Source: an archaeon (GTDB taxonomy: Archaea > Asgardarchaeota > Hermodarchaeia > Hermodarchaeales > Hermodarchaeaceae). Taken from it: DNA of 25,790 nucleotides. How positions within the stretch are numbered: the stretch's first letter is position 1; each line of letters starts with the position of its first letter. This document shows positions 25,528 through 25,790 of this stretch, in pieces. Location of the stretch: the NCBI GenBank assembly GCA_016550405.1, contig JABXGX010000330.1, forward strand, positions 1 to 25,790, in the 5' to 3' direction. The notes under the pieces were generated by a model that was given only the letters and a program-made list of their open reading frames with translations, had not been told where the DNA came from and did not search any database. The translations under genes were made by a program, and so were the position numbers.

Positions 25528-25790
25528 GTTGCGGACGGGAGCCCCGACGGTTGTCAACCCTCACTGATGCCGTACTCACAGCCAGGTCTCAGACCCGGAT
25601 CTCGGAAGCATCTACAGTACAGGTTTACGCTGCTCCCTCCCGGGTCTCGCTGGGTTCACCTGATAAAGACGATTCAGCCCTTCCTACGAAAAGCCTACCG
25701 CCACCAGCGATCCTCCGAGGCGAGTCGTCTTCGCCTTAACTGTGAGTCGTACAACAGGTCAGAAAGCCTAACGTCGGCATTCAGCCCGCC
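25528..25790 (-). ncRNA. archaeal signal recognition particle RNA (SRP 7S RNA), 5'-partial
   Basis: Read on the minus strand, the S domain shows helix 8 with GACCCGGGAGGGAGCAGCG, whose GGGA tetraloop and AGCAG are the SRP54 site. Outer pairing CAGGT/ACCTG flanks it. Helix 6 is CTTTTC-GTAG-GAAGGG, a GNAR tetraloop as bound by SRP19. Helix 5 pairs over a long distance: CTCACAG with CTGTGAG, GTTGTA with TACGGC, CTCGGA with TCTGAG, GGATC with GATCC. The Alu-domain start (TGTAAC region) lies past the right edge. The 3' end is near 25528, judged from loss of G/C-rich sequence. It scaffolds SRP54/SRP19 to target secretory proteins to the membrane. Confidence 0.93.

Noticed and set aside
25551..25739. 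A 62-aa plus-strand reading frame near the right edge
   Set aside because: It lies wholly inside the SRP RNA antisense strand and has no ribosome binding site or protein-like composition.
25528..25790. RNase P RNA or rRNA as identity of the right-edge RNA
   Set aside because: No RNase P conserved regions or rRNA motifs are visible, while SRP helix 6 and 8 loops and long helix 5 pairing fit well.
1..25790. CRISPR array, insertion sequence or integrase/att site
   Set aside because: No regularly spaced repeats, transposase or integrase motifs, or tRNA-flanking direct repeats were seen; the only mobile DNA is intein/LAGLIDADG type.

Overview
This window is an archaeal chromosome segment. The informational genes are all archaeal types: MCM replicative helicase, Hel308, aPelota, archaeal tRNase Z, Trm-G10, the UPF0200 and UPF0201 families, an intron-bearing tRNA-Pro, and an SRP RNA with a GNAR-capped helix 6. 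Genes are closely packed on both strands, TTG and GTG starts are common, and base composition is moderate. I cannot fix the phylum from sequence alone. A TACK- or Asgard-like lineage is a guess.

Left part (1-10547, + strand). The window opens inside an MCM gene. Its ATPase core is broken by four inteins: in Walker A, just after the GSTAAGL segment, inside Walker B, and before TVSIAKAG. About 2050 of the 2400 visible codons are intein. MCM overlaps a Hel308 helicase gene by 8 nt, and a class II histone-deacetylase-like gene follows. This looks like a replication/repair operon with a chromatin-type enzyme at its end.

Middle part (10563-18292). A minus-strand tRNA-Pro(GGG) appears to carry two introns, one in the D-loop and one at 39/40. 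Next is a minus-strand pair (ThpR-like RNA phosphodiesterase and an SDR epimerase). It shares a divergent promoter with a plus-strand trio: a CDC48-like AAA ATPase, UPF0200 and UPF0201. Convergent to the trio is a minus-strand run of RimI-like acetyltransferase, Trm-G10 and tRNase Z, in transcription order, overlapping or nearly touching. aPelota is divergent from RimI. The theme is tRNA maturation, protein N-acetylation and ribosome rescue.

Right part (18289-25790). A minus-strand operon CutA, nucleotidyltransferase, radical SAM protein converges on Pelota. A site-2 protease (M50 with PDZ) diverges from CutA. A secreted Gly/Tyr-rich protein of unknown function follows on the minus strand. 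A TtuA/Ncs6-type tRNA 2-thiolation enzyme follows on the plus strand. The window ends with a free-standing LAGLIDADG protein of 526 aa and, just upstream of it on the same strand, an SRP RNA whose 5' end lies beyond the right edge.

The main points of interest are the four-intein MCM, the two-intron tRNA-Pro, a solitary LAGLIDADG protein beside the SRP RNA, and a UPF0201 gene that seems to lack any normal start codon.
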